Shown piece after piece: positions 7,539 to 14,691 of a stretch of DNA of 21,070 nucleotides (position 1 is its first letter; every line of letters begins with the position of its first letter). Origin of the DNA: Schleiferiaceae bacterium (GTDB lineage Bacteria; Bacteroidota; Bacteroidia; Flavobacteriales; Schleiferiaceae); assembly GCA_023260615.1 (NCBI GenBank), contig JALQUY010000012.1, positions 1 through 21,070 of the forward strand, in the 5' to 3' direction. Under the pieces are notes generated by a model. That model saw only the letters and a list, made by a program, of their open reading frames with translations, did not search any database and was not told the DNA's origin. A program made the translations under genes and the position numbers.

Positions 7539-8413
7539 GCAGTTGCGGCCTTGTCCAGGACGCGAAGCACGTTGAGGTGGTAGTCGACCAAGCGGTTCAC
7601 GGGCTTGGCCTGTGTGCGTCCGTAGGTGATGCCTTTGCGCTGGCAGCAGTCGATGAGAATGTTCTCAAAGGCTTTGGCTACCGAGCCGACAAAGTTGGCA
7701 GGAGCGCCGTTGCGCGCCTCCTCAAAACAAAGGACATGGATGTCCAAAAACTTCTCAAAACCGTCGCGCACCACCGCCTGTACGTAGGGGCTGTCGGCAT
7801 GCTCGCCCGCAAAACGCGAGAACGAGGCCAAGTAGACGTTGGCATTGGGCTTGTTGTAGACGCGGTCAAAGATTTCCTCCTTGCTGGTCTTGTACTGCTC
7901 GGTAAAGGCGGCCTGCAAGTCTCCAGGTAGACGCTTGTAGATGTAGTCGGCTACCAGGCGCTTGCCAATGAAACTGGCCGAACCTTCATCGCCCAAGACA
8001 TAGGCCAGGGCGGGAACCTCCTCGCGGATGTTTTCGCCGTCAAAGTAGCAGGAGTTAGAGCCGGTGCCCAAAATGCACGCCACGTGGGGCACTCCGTCAA
8101 AGGTTGCGTAGGCTGCGGCTTTGAGGTCGTGGTCTACATGTACAGTAGCCTGCGTGAAGACAGCGCTCAAGCCCGCTTTGATGATGGCGTTGAGGGCATC
8201 GGAGGAGCATCCCGCCCCGTAAAACCAGACTTGCGACACGTGGGCTGCAATGCCGGGAATTTCGGGGTGGGCGCTCAGTTCCTGCTCTACAATTTGGGCA
8301 GAATGGAAGTAGGGGTTGAAGCCCATAATGGACCAACGGTTGACCTCGTGGCCTTGGCTGTCCAACAAAATCCAATCGGCTTTCGTAGAGCCGCTCTCAA
8401 CAATGATGATCAT
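7535..8413 (-). CDS. BadF/BadG/BcrA/BcrD-type ATPase, N-acetylglucosamine-kinase-like sugar kinase
   Basis: A 292-aa actin-fold (ASKHA) kinase. The phosphate-1 loop is ESGSTKADW (6-14), the phosphate-2 loop is LGTGSNS (115-121), followed by YVLGDEGSASFIG (138-150). Asp96 in VDHDLKAAAYA is the likely catalytic base by analogy with NAG kinase. Members are usually annotated N-acetylglucosamine kinase, but here nothing points to amino sugars: it lies 16 nt behind gapA and overlaps pgmB by 4 nt in a maltose operon. Maltose phosphorolysis releases free glucose that must be phosphorylated, so a glucokinase role is the natural inference. Substrate specificity cannot be read from the sequence. Confidence 0.85.
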   Translation of the reverse strand: MIIIVESGSTKADWILLDSQGHEVNRWSIMGFNPYFHSAQIVEQELSAHPEIPGIAAHVSQVWFYGAGCSSDALNAIIKAGLSAVFTQATVHVDHDLKAAAYATFDGVPHVACILGTGSNSCYFDGENIREEVPALAYVLGDEGSASFIGKRLVADYIYKRLPGDLQAAFTEQYKTSKEEIFDRVYNKPNANVYLASFSRFAGEHADSPYVQAVVRDGFEKFLDIHVLCFEEARNGAPANFVGSVAKAFENILIDCCQRKGITYGRTQAKPVNRLVDYHLNVLRVLDKAATA

Positions 8414-8429
8414 AGGGTAGTAGGGATGA

Positions 8430-9422
8430 TCAAAGGTTTACAAAGCGCTCGGTCATGTCTGCCATACGTGCAGAGTAGCCGGCTTCGTTGTCGTACCAGC
8501 CCATGATCTTGACCAAATTGCCATTCGCAGAGGTGATACCAGCGTCAAAAATACAGGAGTGAGGGTTTCCAACGATATCCGCAGAAACGATGGGGTCCTC
8601 GGTGTACTCCAAAATGCCCTTCAAGTAGGTCTCAGAAGCCTCCTTCATGGCGGCGTTGATCTCTTCTTTGGTTACGGCGCGGTTGAGCGTCAAGGTCACG
8701 TCGGTAGCCGAACCCGTCAACGTAGGCACGCGCATGGCGTAGCCGTCCAACTTGCCTTTCAATTCGGGCAATACCAAGCCTACGGCCTTTGCAGCGCCGG
8801 TGGTGGTAGGAATCATAGAAACGGCAGCAGCACGAGCACGGCGCAAATCCTTGTGAGGCGCGTCTTGAATGCTCTGGTCGTTCGTGTAGGCGTGCACCGT
8901 CAACATGTAGCCCTTCTCCACGCCAAATTTGTCGTTGAGCACCTTCATCATGGGCGCCAAGCAGTTGGTCGTACAAGAAGCATTGCTGAAGGTCAGATCG
9001 TCCGCGCCCAACAATTCGTCGTTCACACCCAATACGATGGTCTTCACATCGTCCTTCGCAGGAGCCGACAAGCCTACTTTCTTGGCGCCAGCCGTGAGGT
9101 GCATCTTCAGTTGCTCTTGCGAGGTGAAAATACCGGTAGACTCGATGACCATGTCAATGCCCATTTCGCCCCAAGGCAATTCCGCTGGGTTGCGAACCGC
9201 CGTGATTACGATCTCCTTGCCGTTGACGATCAAGCTGTTAGGCGTGTGGCTAACGGTGCCGTTAAAGCGACCGTGGGCCGAATCGTACTTCAGCAAATGC
9301 GCCAGCGTAGCGGTATCGGTCAAATCGTTGATAGCGACCACTTCCAAACCAGACTTGTTCAGCAAGTTGCGGAAGGTGAGGCGGCCAATGCGGCCAAATC
9401 CATTGATGGCGATCTTTTTCAT
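8430..9422 (-). CDS. gapA: glyceraldehyde-3-phosphate dehydrogenase, type I
   Basis: A glycolytic enzyme oxidising glyceraldehyde-3-phosphate to 1,3-bisphosphoglycerate. The 330 aa are the full family length. The N-terminal Rossmann motif is INGFGRIGR (5-13). Asp33 in INDLTD points to NAD rather than NADP use. The catalytic Cys150 lies in SNASCTTNC and His177 in TVHAYTND. The C-terminal WYDNEAGYSARM is intact. It lies 16 nt behind pfkA and 16 nt ahead of the sugar kinase, so it shares their transcript. Codon use and composition look like the neighbouring genes. Confidence 0.98.
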   Translation of the reverse strand: MKKIAINGFGRIGRLTFRNLLNKSGLEVVAINDLTDTATLAHLLKYDSAHGRFNGTVSHTPNSLIVNGKEIVITAVRNPAELPWGEMGIDMVIESTGIFTSQEQLKMHLTAGAKKVGLSAPAKDDVKTIVLGVNDELLGADDLTFSNASCTTNCLAPMMKVLNDKFGVEKGYMLTVHAYTNDQSIQDAPHKDLRRARAAAVSMIPTTTGAAKAVGLVLPELKGKLDGYAMRVPTLTGSATDVTLTLNRAVTKEEINAAMKEASETYLKGILEYTEDPIVSADIVGNPHSCIFDAGITSANGNLVKIMGWYDNEAGYSARMADMTERFVNL

Positions 9423-9438
9423 GTTTCGCAGGAGGTTT

Positions 9439-10410
9439 TTAGATGGATAAAATTTTTGAAATCCGATGGAGTTCCATGTCCAGCGGAGCTTTGTTGTAGA
9501 TGGCTTGTTGCAGGAAGGTCTGGGTCAATTGACCATTGACTAATCCCACCATGATGTCTGTTTTCCCGTTGAGCAGAGACTCCACGGCCGCTACGCCCAA
9601 CTGGCTGGCGTTGACGCGATCCAATGCGCTAGGGGAACCGCCGCGCTGGATGTGGCCCAGGATGGTCACTTTGATGTCCAGCTCGGGGTAGCGCTCCCCT
9701 AAGATTTTCGCAAGGTCAAAGGGCTTGCCTAAACGGTTGCCCTCGGCGACCACGATGATGTTGCTCGTCTTTTTGTTTTCGGCACCTCGGTCGATGGATC
9801 CGCAGAGGTCCTCCATGGAGGTATTCTTTTCGGGGAGAATGATGTCCAAAGCGCCCGTGGCCACACCCGCACTCAAGGCGATAAATCCAGCGTCGCGGCC
9901 CATGACCTCGACGATGAACATTCGGTTGTGGCTGTTGGCTGTATCGCGAATCTTGTCAATGCACTCCACGACGGTATTGGTCGCAGTGTCGTATCCAATG
10001 GTGTAATCCGTGCCAAAGAGGTCGTTGTCAATGGTGCCAGGCAGGCCAACGACCGAAATGCCGTGTTCCTCATGCAGGAGGTGCGCTCCGGTAAAGGTGC
10101 CATCACCGCCGATGACGACGAGGCCGTCGATGCCGCGGTCTTTCAGCTGCTGGGCAGCTTTAGCACGGCCTTCGGGTGTCCGGAATTCGGCCGAACGCGC
10201 CGACTTCAACATCGTACCCCCTTGGGAGAGGATGTTTTTCACGCTTTTGGAGTTGAGGGCCACAAACTCGCCCTCGATTAATCCGTCGTAGCCGCGGTAG
10301 ATGCCAAACACCTCTTTTTTATAGAAAATACCTGCCCGGACCACCGCGCGAATGGCGGCGTTCATGCCGGGGGCATCCCCTCCAGAAGTGAGTACAGCTA
10401 TGCTTTTCAC
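9439..10410 (-). CDS. pfkA: ATP-dependent 6-phosphofructokinase
   Basis: Phosphorylates fructose-6-phosphate to fructose-1,6-bisphosphate, the committed step of glycolysis. The 323 aa match the bacterial PfkA length. The ATP loop GGDGT (101-105), with Gly rather than Asp at 104, indicates ATP and not pyrophosphate as donor. PGTIDNDLFGTD (124-135) holds the catalytic Asp128. MGRDAGF and HIQRGGSPSALDR (sugar-phosphate and effector site) are also present. It is the first gene of the minus-strand operon; a -7 box lies 26 nt upstream of the ATG with a palindromic operator directly beside it, so this gene should feel the switch described at 10436-10516. Confidence 0.97.
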   Translation of the reverse strand: MKSIAVLTSGGDAPGMNAAIRAVVRAGIFYKKEVFGIYRGYDGLIEGEFVALNSKSVKNILSQGGTMLKSARSAEFRTPEGRAKAAQQLKDRGIDGLVVIGGDGTFTGAHLLHEEHGISVVGLPGTIDNDLFGTDYTIGYDTATNTVVECIDKIRDTANSHNRMFIVEVMGRDAGFIALSAGVATGALDIILPEKNTSMEDLCGSIDRGAENKKTSNIIVVAEGNRLGKPFDLAKILGERYPELDIKVTILGHIQRGGSPSALDRVNASQLGVAAVESLLNGKTDIMVGLVNGQLTQTFLQQAIYNKAPLDMELHRISKILSI

Positions 10411-10435
10411 GTGCTTTTGTGGATTAAGTAGCCTT

Positions 10436-10443
10436 CAAAGATA
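10436..10443 (-). promoter_or_regulatory. -7 promoter box for the pfkA operon
   Basis: The minus strand reads TATCTTTG, an exact match to the Bacteroidota -7 consensus TAnnTTTG, ending 25 nt before the pfkA ATG. No TTTG is present at the usual 19-nt spacing; only a TTG at 15 nt is seen. The -33 element is therefore weak or displaced. Confidence 0.6.
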
Positions 10444-10458
10444 GTGTAAAAGTTACAC
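10444..10458. promoter_or_regulatory. palindromic operator site 1
   Basis: GTGTAA-AAG-TTACAC is a perfect 6-3-6 inverted repeat. It directly abuts the pfkA -7 box on its upstream side, where a bound repressor would block RNA polymerase. It shares the TGTA-N5-TACA core with site 2, 55 bp away centre to centre. Candidate binding site of the adjacent NUDIX regulator (inference). Confidence 0.7.
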
Positions 10459-10498
10459 CAACTCGAAAATTAGGGCAAACTAATAGGTAAAAAAGAAA

Positions 10499-10513
10499 GT
10501 GTAGTATTTACAT
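10499..10513. promoter_or_regulatory. palindromic operator site 2
   Basis: GTGTAG-TAT-TTACAT keeps the TGTA-N5-TACA core and spacing of site 1, with 4 of 6 outer pairs symmetric. It overlaps the -7 box of the NUDIX gene, as expected of an autorepression site. Confidence 0.6.
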
Positions 10514-10516
10514 TTG
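10509..10516 (+). promoter_or_regulatory. -7 promoter box for the NUDIX regulator/transporter operon
   Basis: TACATTTG matches TAnnTTTG and ends 10 nt before the ATG at 10527, implying a very short leader. There is no TTTG 19 nt upstream, so the -33 element is not recognisable. Confidence 0.55.
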
Positions 10517-10526
10517 TCTTTACCCT

Positions 10527-11213
10527 ATGATTAATCCAAACGTATCTGTTGACTGCGTCGTCTTTGGCTTTGATGGCCAAAATCTGAATGTTTTGCTCAT
10601 CGAGCAGAAAGACGTGGGCCAACTTCGCCGATTTGCGCTGCCCGGCGATCACTTGAGCGACAACGAAGACCTTGATCAAGCCGCTGCGCGCGTTTTAAAG
10701 GAATTGACCAGCTTGAGCGGCGTGTACCTCAAGCAAAGTGGCGCTTTTGGCGATCCGGACCGCGTAAAGAACATCAAAGACTTGCCCTGGCTGCAAAGCA
10801 ACCGCAGCAACCCCCAGGCGCGCGTCATCACCATTGCCTACTACGCTTTGGTGAAGATGGAGGACTTCAACCCGTCGGCGTCCAGTTTTGCAGAGCGCGT
10901 TTTTTGGCACGATGTCAACAGCATTCCGGAACTCGCCTTTGACCACAGCGACATTGTAAAAGCGGCACTCGATGTATTGCGCCGCGAACTGGCGGAATTG
11001 CGCGTGGGCCACGAGCTCCTCCCCGAAAAATTCACCCTGAGCCAAATGCAAGCCCTCCACGAGGCCATCCTGAATTCGTCCTTTGACAAGCGAAATTTCC
11101 GGAAGAAGGCCATCAACGACCACTGGGTCATTGCCTTGGAAGAAAAACAGACCGGGGTACTGCACAAGCCTGCCCGCTTGTACACCTGGAACAAGAGCCG
11201 GGCAGGTATCTAA
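10527..11213 (+). CDS. NUDIX-domain transcriptional regulator with C-terminal winged helix (NrtR/AraR-like)
   Basis: A 228-aa two-domain protein. The N-terminal NUDIX fold (about 6-150) has a degenerate Nudix box at 41-62: compared with Gx5Ex7REUxEExGU, the Gly is Asp41, the first Glu of REUxEE is Val56 and the last is Leu60, while Glu47, Arg55 and Glu59 remain. Hydrolysis is therefore unlikely and ligand sensing probable. The C-terminal part (about 165-225, with FTLSQMQALHEAIL and FDKRNFRKKAI) looks like the winged helix of NrtR-family regulators; Bacteroides AraR is a known sugar-sensing member. It is divergent from pfkA and 12 nt ahead of the maltose transporter, so it probably controls both arms through TGTA-N5-TACA sites. 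The effector (maltose, glucose or a sugar phosphate) is unknown. Confidence 0.85.
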   Translation: MINPNVSVDCVVFGFDGQNLNVLLIEQKDVGQLRRFALPGDHLSDNEDLDQAAARVLKELTSLSGVYLKQSGAFGDPDRVKNIKDLPWLQSNRSNPQARVITIAYYALVKMEDFNPSASSFAERVFWHDVNSIPELAFDHSDIVKAALDVLRRELAELRVGHELLPEKFTLSQMQALHEAILNSSFDKRNFRKKAINDHWVIALEEKQTGVLHKPARLYTWNKSRAGI

Positions 11214-11225
11214 CAAACGCTTCGC

Positions 11226-12527
11226 ATGAGCACCTTCACTAAGCCCAGATTGAATTTCTGGCAGATCTGGAACATGAGTTTTGGCTTTTTGGGCATTCAG
11301 TTTGGCTGGTCCCTGCAGATGGCCAACATGAGCCCCATTTACAAATCTCTTGGAGCCGATGCCGACAGCATTCCCATGTTGTGGTTGGCCGCGCCGATGA
11401 CAGGTTTGTTGGTGCAGCCGGTAATCGGCTACTGGTCAGACCGAACGTGGACCCCCCTGGGCCGCCGCCGCCCCTACTTCCTGGTAGGCGCCCTCTTGGC
11501 CTCCATGGCCCTCTTCTTCATGCCCCAAAGCTCCACCCTGTGGATGGCGGCGGGCCTGCTATGGATTTTGGATGCCTCGATCAACATTTCCATGGAGCCC
11601 TTCCGCGCCTTTGTGGTGGACATGCTCCCCGAAGAGCAACACAGCCGCGGCTTTACCTTCCAGAGCTTCATGATTGGCGTAGGGTCTGTGGTGGCTTCCG
11701 CACTGCCTTGGATGATGAGCAACTGGTTCCATGTGAGTGACCCCGCCGGCTACACGGGCATCCCCACGTCTGTGGTCTACAGCTTCTACGCGGGTGCGGT
11801 CGTCTTGCTTTTGGCTGTGTTGTACACCGTTTTCACGACCAAGCCCTACCCCCCTGCAGATATGGCCGCCTTCAAAGAGCTTCAGGCGAAGGCCTCCATC
11901 TCCGATATGTTCCAAGAAATTTTTGGATCCATCCGCCACATGCCCAAAGTGATGCGCCAAGTGGCCCTGGTGCAGTTCTTTACCTGGCCCGGCCTCTTTT
12001 TGATGTGGTTCTACTACAGCCCAGCTGTAGCTGAAAACATCTTCCACGCGGCCCCCAACACCCCCGAATACGCCCAAGGCGTTGAATTCGCCGGCCTCAC
12101 CCTGTCCTACTACAACCTCATCACTTTCCTCTTTGCCTTTGGCATCGGCAGCTTGGCGGTGAAGTTGGGCAACCAGCTCACGCACTTCCTTTGTTTGGCG
12201 GCAGGCGCCATCGGCCTCTTCAGTTTGAGCTGGATTGAGGACCCCAACATGCTCTTTGTTTCGATGACGGGCGTAGGCATTGCCTGGGCGTCCATCCTCT
12301 CCATGCCTTACGCGATGTTTGCGGGTTCTTTGCCCAAAGACAAGATTGGCATGTACATGGGCATTTTCAACTTCTTTATTGTCCTGCCCGAAATCATAGC
12401 CGCCCTCGGCTTTGGCTGGATCATGAAGAACGTGCTGGGCAATGACCAAATCCTAGCCGTCGCTCTGGGTGGTGGCTTGATGCTTTTCGCAGGCCTACTC
12501 TCCCTGCGTGTTGGGAAGAACGCCTAA
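11226..12527 (+). CDS. SLC45-like MFS transporter, probable maltose/maltodextrin importer
   Basis: A 433-aa integral inner-membrane protein with about 12 hydrophobic segments. It starts LNFWQIWNMSFGFLGIQFGW, the opening typical of SLC45/GPH-like disaccharide transporters such as bacterial maltose carriers. The cytoplasmic loop between helices 2 and 3 has GYWSDRTWTPLGRRRPY (68-84), the family form of MFS motif A. It follows the NUDIX gene by 12 nt and faces the phosphorylase operon, so it is the likely entry route for the maltose that the phosphorylase cleaves. A terminator follows. Sucrose or another glucoside is possible, but the operon contains only alpha-glucan enzymes. Confidence 0.88.
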   Translation: MSTFTKPRLNFWQIWNMSFGFLGIQFGWSLQMANMSPIYKSLGADADSIPMLWLAAPMTGLLVQPVIGYWSDRTWTPLGRRRPYFLVGALLASMALFFMPQSSTLWMAAGLLWILDASINISMEPFRAFVVDMLPEEQHSRGFTFQSFMIGVGSVVASALPWMMSNWFHVSDPAGYTGIPTSVVYSFYAGAVVLLLAVLYTVFTTKPYPPADMAAFKELQAKASISDMFQEIFGSIRHMPKVMRQVALVQFFTWPGLFLMWFYYSPAVAENIFHAAPNTPEYAQGVEFAGLTLSYYNLITFLFAFGIGSLAVKLGNQLTHFLCLAAGAIGLFSLSWIEDPNMLFVSMTGVGIAWASILSMPYAMFAGSLPKDKIGMYMGIFNFFIVLPEIIAALGFGWIMKNVLGNDQILAVALGGGLMLFAGLLSLRVGKNA

Positions 12528-12533
12528 CGGGTT

Positions 12534-12558
12534 GTGCGCGCTGCGCTAAACGTTTAAA
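12534..12558 (+). repeat. short remnant resembling the CTAG-rich repeat core
   Basis: GTGCGCGCTGCGC followed by TAAACGTTTAA, just after the transporter stop, resembles the core of copy 1 (about 585-621), which reads GTGCGTCGCGCTG...TAAACGTTTAA. It is short and could be chance, but like copy 1 it lies between a stop codon and a terminator. Confidence 0.35.
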
Positions 12559-12561
12559 TGC

Positions 12562-12594
12562 AAAAGGGCGGCCCTTGCGGGGCCGCCCTTTTTT
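12562..12594. terminator. bidirectional intrinsic terminator
   Basis: A 13-bp perfect stem (AAAAGGGCGGCCC / GGGCCGCCCTTTT) with a 5-nt loop, followed by TTTTTT on the plus strand and with AAAA on the other side. It ends the NUDIX/transporter transcript and also serves the convergent cold shock gene. Confidence 0.92.
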
Positions 12595-12612
12595 ATGTTG
12601 GAAATCGAGTAG

Positions 12613-12804
12613 TTATACTTTGCGTACGTTGGCAGCTTGCATTCCGCGCTTGCCTTCTTTCAATTCAAATTCCACCTCGTCGCCATCAGCGATGGGCTCG
12701 AGGGTGCCAGTGATGTGCACGAAGAAGTCGCCTTCTCCTGCGTGATCTTTGATGAAGCCAAATCCCTTGGTGGCATCAAAGAACTTAACGGTTCCGTTTT
12801 TCAT
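12613..12804 (-). CDS. cold shock protein, CspA family
   Basis: A 63-aa single cold-shock-domain protein (OB fold) that binds single-stranded RNA/DNA, usually acting as an RNA chaperone. RNP1 is KGFGFI and RNP2 is FFVHI. The start is set at the ATG 12804 (MKNGTVKFFDATKGFGFI); an upstream Met at 12831 would add nine residues not found in the family. It is monocistronic: the terminator at 12562-12594 follows, and 111 nt separate its start from the nfeD stop, leaving room for a leader. No clear TAnnTTTG box was found there. Confidence 0.95.
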   Translation of the reverse strand: MKNGTVKFFDATKGFGFIKDHAGEGDFFVHITGTLEPIADGDEVEFELKEGKRGMQAANVRKV

Positions 12805-12915
12805 GTTTTGGAGATAAATTCTAAGGGGCAAAGGACGACTATTCTGCGCAATATTCGTGCACGTCTGTCAACTTAATTTTTTGATAACGAAAATTTTAGG
12901 GCGTTCAAGAGGTCT

Positions 12916-13353
12916 TTAGGCCTCTAGACGGTTCACCAAAAGGATGATGCTTTGACGTGCGATGACTTGAACTTTGTCACCTTCGGCTAAATCTTGATCG
13001 CATTCCACGGCCCAAACATCTCCGTCAATCTTGACTTCCCCCCGCTCGCCGGCGGCTGCGCCGCGACTCACTTTGGTCGTTCGGCCCACTAAGGCATCTG
13101 CATTCGTAGAAGCTCCACTGGCTTCAAAATAACGCTTCATGACGGGGCGCAAGGCCACTAAGGAAAGGGCGCCGCCTGCAATGAAGCCAACCAATTGCCA
13201 GGTGTCATTCCCCCCTGCCCAAGCAATGAGGGCGGCTAAAAAGGTGCCAACGGAGAGGCTGGCGAGGAAGAACCCGGGGGTAAACATTTCGAGGATGATG
13301 AGAATCACCCCGGCGATAAACCAAAGATTTGCGGGCGTTAAAGCGTCTAGCAT
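12916..13353 (-). CDS. NfeD-family membrane protein
   Basis: A 145-aa short NfeD/YbbJ-type protein. Hydrophobic helices lie at about 8-28, 30-46 and 52-69 (with LEMFTPGFFLASLSVGTF), followed by a soluble OB-fold of about 85-145 ending KVQVIARQSIILLVNRLEA. Such proteins pair with SPFH/stomatin proteins (E. coli YbbJ with QmcA), and a QmcA homologue is present two genes upstream here. Only 4 nt separate it from the MFS stop, so it is co-transcribed. A weak hairpin (12908-12925) spans its stop but lacks a T-run. Confidence 0.88.
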   Translation of the reverse strand: MLDALTPANLWFIAGVILIILEMFTPGFFLASLSVGTFLAALIAWAGGNDTWQLVGFIAGGALSLVALRPVMKRYFEASGASTNADALVGRTTKVSRGAAAGERGEVKIDGDVWAVECDQDLAEGDKVQVIARQSIILLVNRLEA

Positions 13354-13357
13354 AGCC

Positions 13358-14596
13358 TTAAGATACGGAGGAATCCGCGGGCGTGCCGAGCGTACCTGAC
13401 TCTCCTTTGCGTAAAATCAGCACCAAGGCCACCACGATGAGGATGGCACCAGCGATGAAAGGTGCGCCTGGGAAGTAAATGCCAGCCTCGGCATGCGTGA
13501 AGTACGCGAAGATGCTGGTCATCATCAAGGGACCGACAATACCTGTAGCGGACATCATGGAGGTCAGGGCGCCTTGGAGTTCACCCTGCTCGTTGGCAGG
13601 AATTTGGTTGGAGAGGATGCCTTGGAGCGCGGGGCCTGCGATGCCGCCCAGGGCGTAGGGCACCAAGAAGACGAAGAGCATCCAACCTTGTGAGGCCATG
13701 GAAAAGAGGATGAGTCCAACCAGGTTCAGCGAAATGCCTGTGATCAAAGCCTTGTAGGAGCCTAGCTTGGGGATGACGATTCGGATCAGCAAGCCTTGCA
13801 CGAGGGCGCTCAGAACACCCACCACGCCCAAACTGTAGCCGACCATAGCTTCCGACCACTGGAATTTTTCCATGGAGAAATAAGCCCAGGTGCCTTGAAC
13901 GGCGTGAGAGGCCACGTAAATGAAGGTCAGTGAGCCAATCAGACTAGCCACGGCCGGGTAGCGTTTGAGGGCCAAAAGAGTACCCATCGGGTTGGCGCGT
14001 TTCCACTGGAATGGGCGGCGGTTTTCGACGGGAAGGGATTCGGGCAAGATGAAGTAGCCATAGAGCCAATTCAACAGGGTCAAACCAGCAGCTGCGTAGA
14101 ATGGAACGCGGGGGCCAATTTCGCCAAGAAGTCCGCCCGTGACGGGTCCAATGATGAAGCCCAAGCCAAAGGCAGCGCCGAGGAGACCGAAGTTTTGGGC
14201 CCGTTTTTCAGGCGTTGACACGTCCGCAATGTAGGCGGCACCCGTCGTGAAAGAAGCCCCAAAGAAGCCAGCGATGATGCGCGCAACGAAGAGCCATCCG
14301 ATGGTAGGAGCAATCGCCAAAACCAAGTAATCCAGCCCAAATCCGAGCAGGGAGAGCAGCAACACGGGGCGTCGGCCGTAGCGATCGCTCAAAGCTCCCA
14401 CCAAGGGCGCACAGAGAAACTGCACCAAGGCGTACGAGCCAATGAGCCAGCCGCCGTACTGGGCAGCTTGCGACATATCGCCTCCGGTGAGTTCCTGAAT
14501 GAGGGAGGGAATGACCGGGATGATGATACCCAATCCGATGACATCGAGGAGTAGGGTGATAAAGATGAAGCCAACGGCTGCTTGACGGTTTTTCAC
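13358..14596 (-). CDS. TetA-like MFS efflux transporter (TCR/Tet family)
   Basis: A 412-aa inner-membrane antiporter-type protein with about 12 membrane segments. Helix 1 carries LLLDVIGLGIIIPVIP with an acidic Asp18, typical of DHA1/TetA. Motif A is GALSDRYGRRP (67-77), and motif C-like glycines lie in GAAFGLGFIIGPVTGG. The start is GTG at 14596 (KNRQAAVGF follows). Bacteroidota chromosomes often carry such genes without any known resistance role, so drug specificity is not claimed. It sits between qmcA (95 nt upstream) and nfeD (4 nt downstream), interrupting a pair that is often adjacent. Confidence 0.88.
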   Translation of the reverse strand: MKNRQAAVGFIFITLLLDVIGLGIIIPVIPSLIQELTGGDMSQAAQYGGWLIGSYALVQFLCAPLVGALSDRYGRRPVLLLSLLGFGLDYLVLAIAPTIGWLFVARIIAGFFGASFTTGAAYIADVSTPEKRAQNFGLLGAAFGLGFIIGPVTGGLLGEIGPRVPFYAAAGLTLLNWLYGYFILPESLPVENRRPFQWKRANPMGTLLALKRYPAVASLIGSLTFIYVASHAVQGTWAYFSMEKFQWSEAMVGYSLGVVGVLSALVQGLLIRIVIPKLGSYKALITGISLNLVGLILFSMASQGWMLFVFLVPYALGGIAGPALQGILSNQIPANEQGELQGALTSMMSATGIVGPLMMTSIFAYFTHAEAGIYFPGAPFIAGAILIVVALVLILRKGESGTLGTPADSSVS

Positions 14597-14691
14597 GGCG
14601 AGATAGAGCTAAGAATGCCCGCAAAGGTCGCAATATACCCGTATAAGTTGGTGCGCTGAACCAGTAAAGTTTTGGGACAGAGCCCCGAAGC

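Noticed and set aside
8559..9539. 326-aa open frame on the plus strand
   Set aside because: Antisense to gapA and the pfkA end; the protein is Arg/Gln/His-rich with no recognisable motif.
12908..12925. AGAGG/CCTCT hairpin at the nfeD stop as a terminator
   Set aside because: Only a 5-bp stem with an 8-nt loop and no following T-run on the minus strand.
14597..14691. Promoter for the TetA-like gene (TATATTG in the gap)
   Set aside because: One base short of TAnnTTTG and no TTTG at proper spacing, so not claimed.
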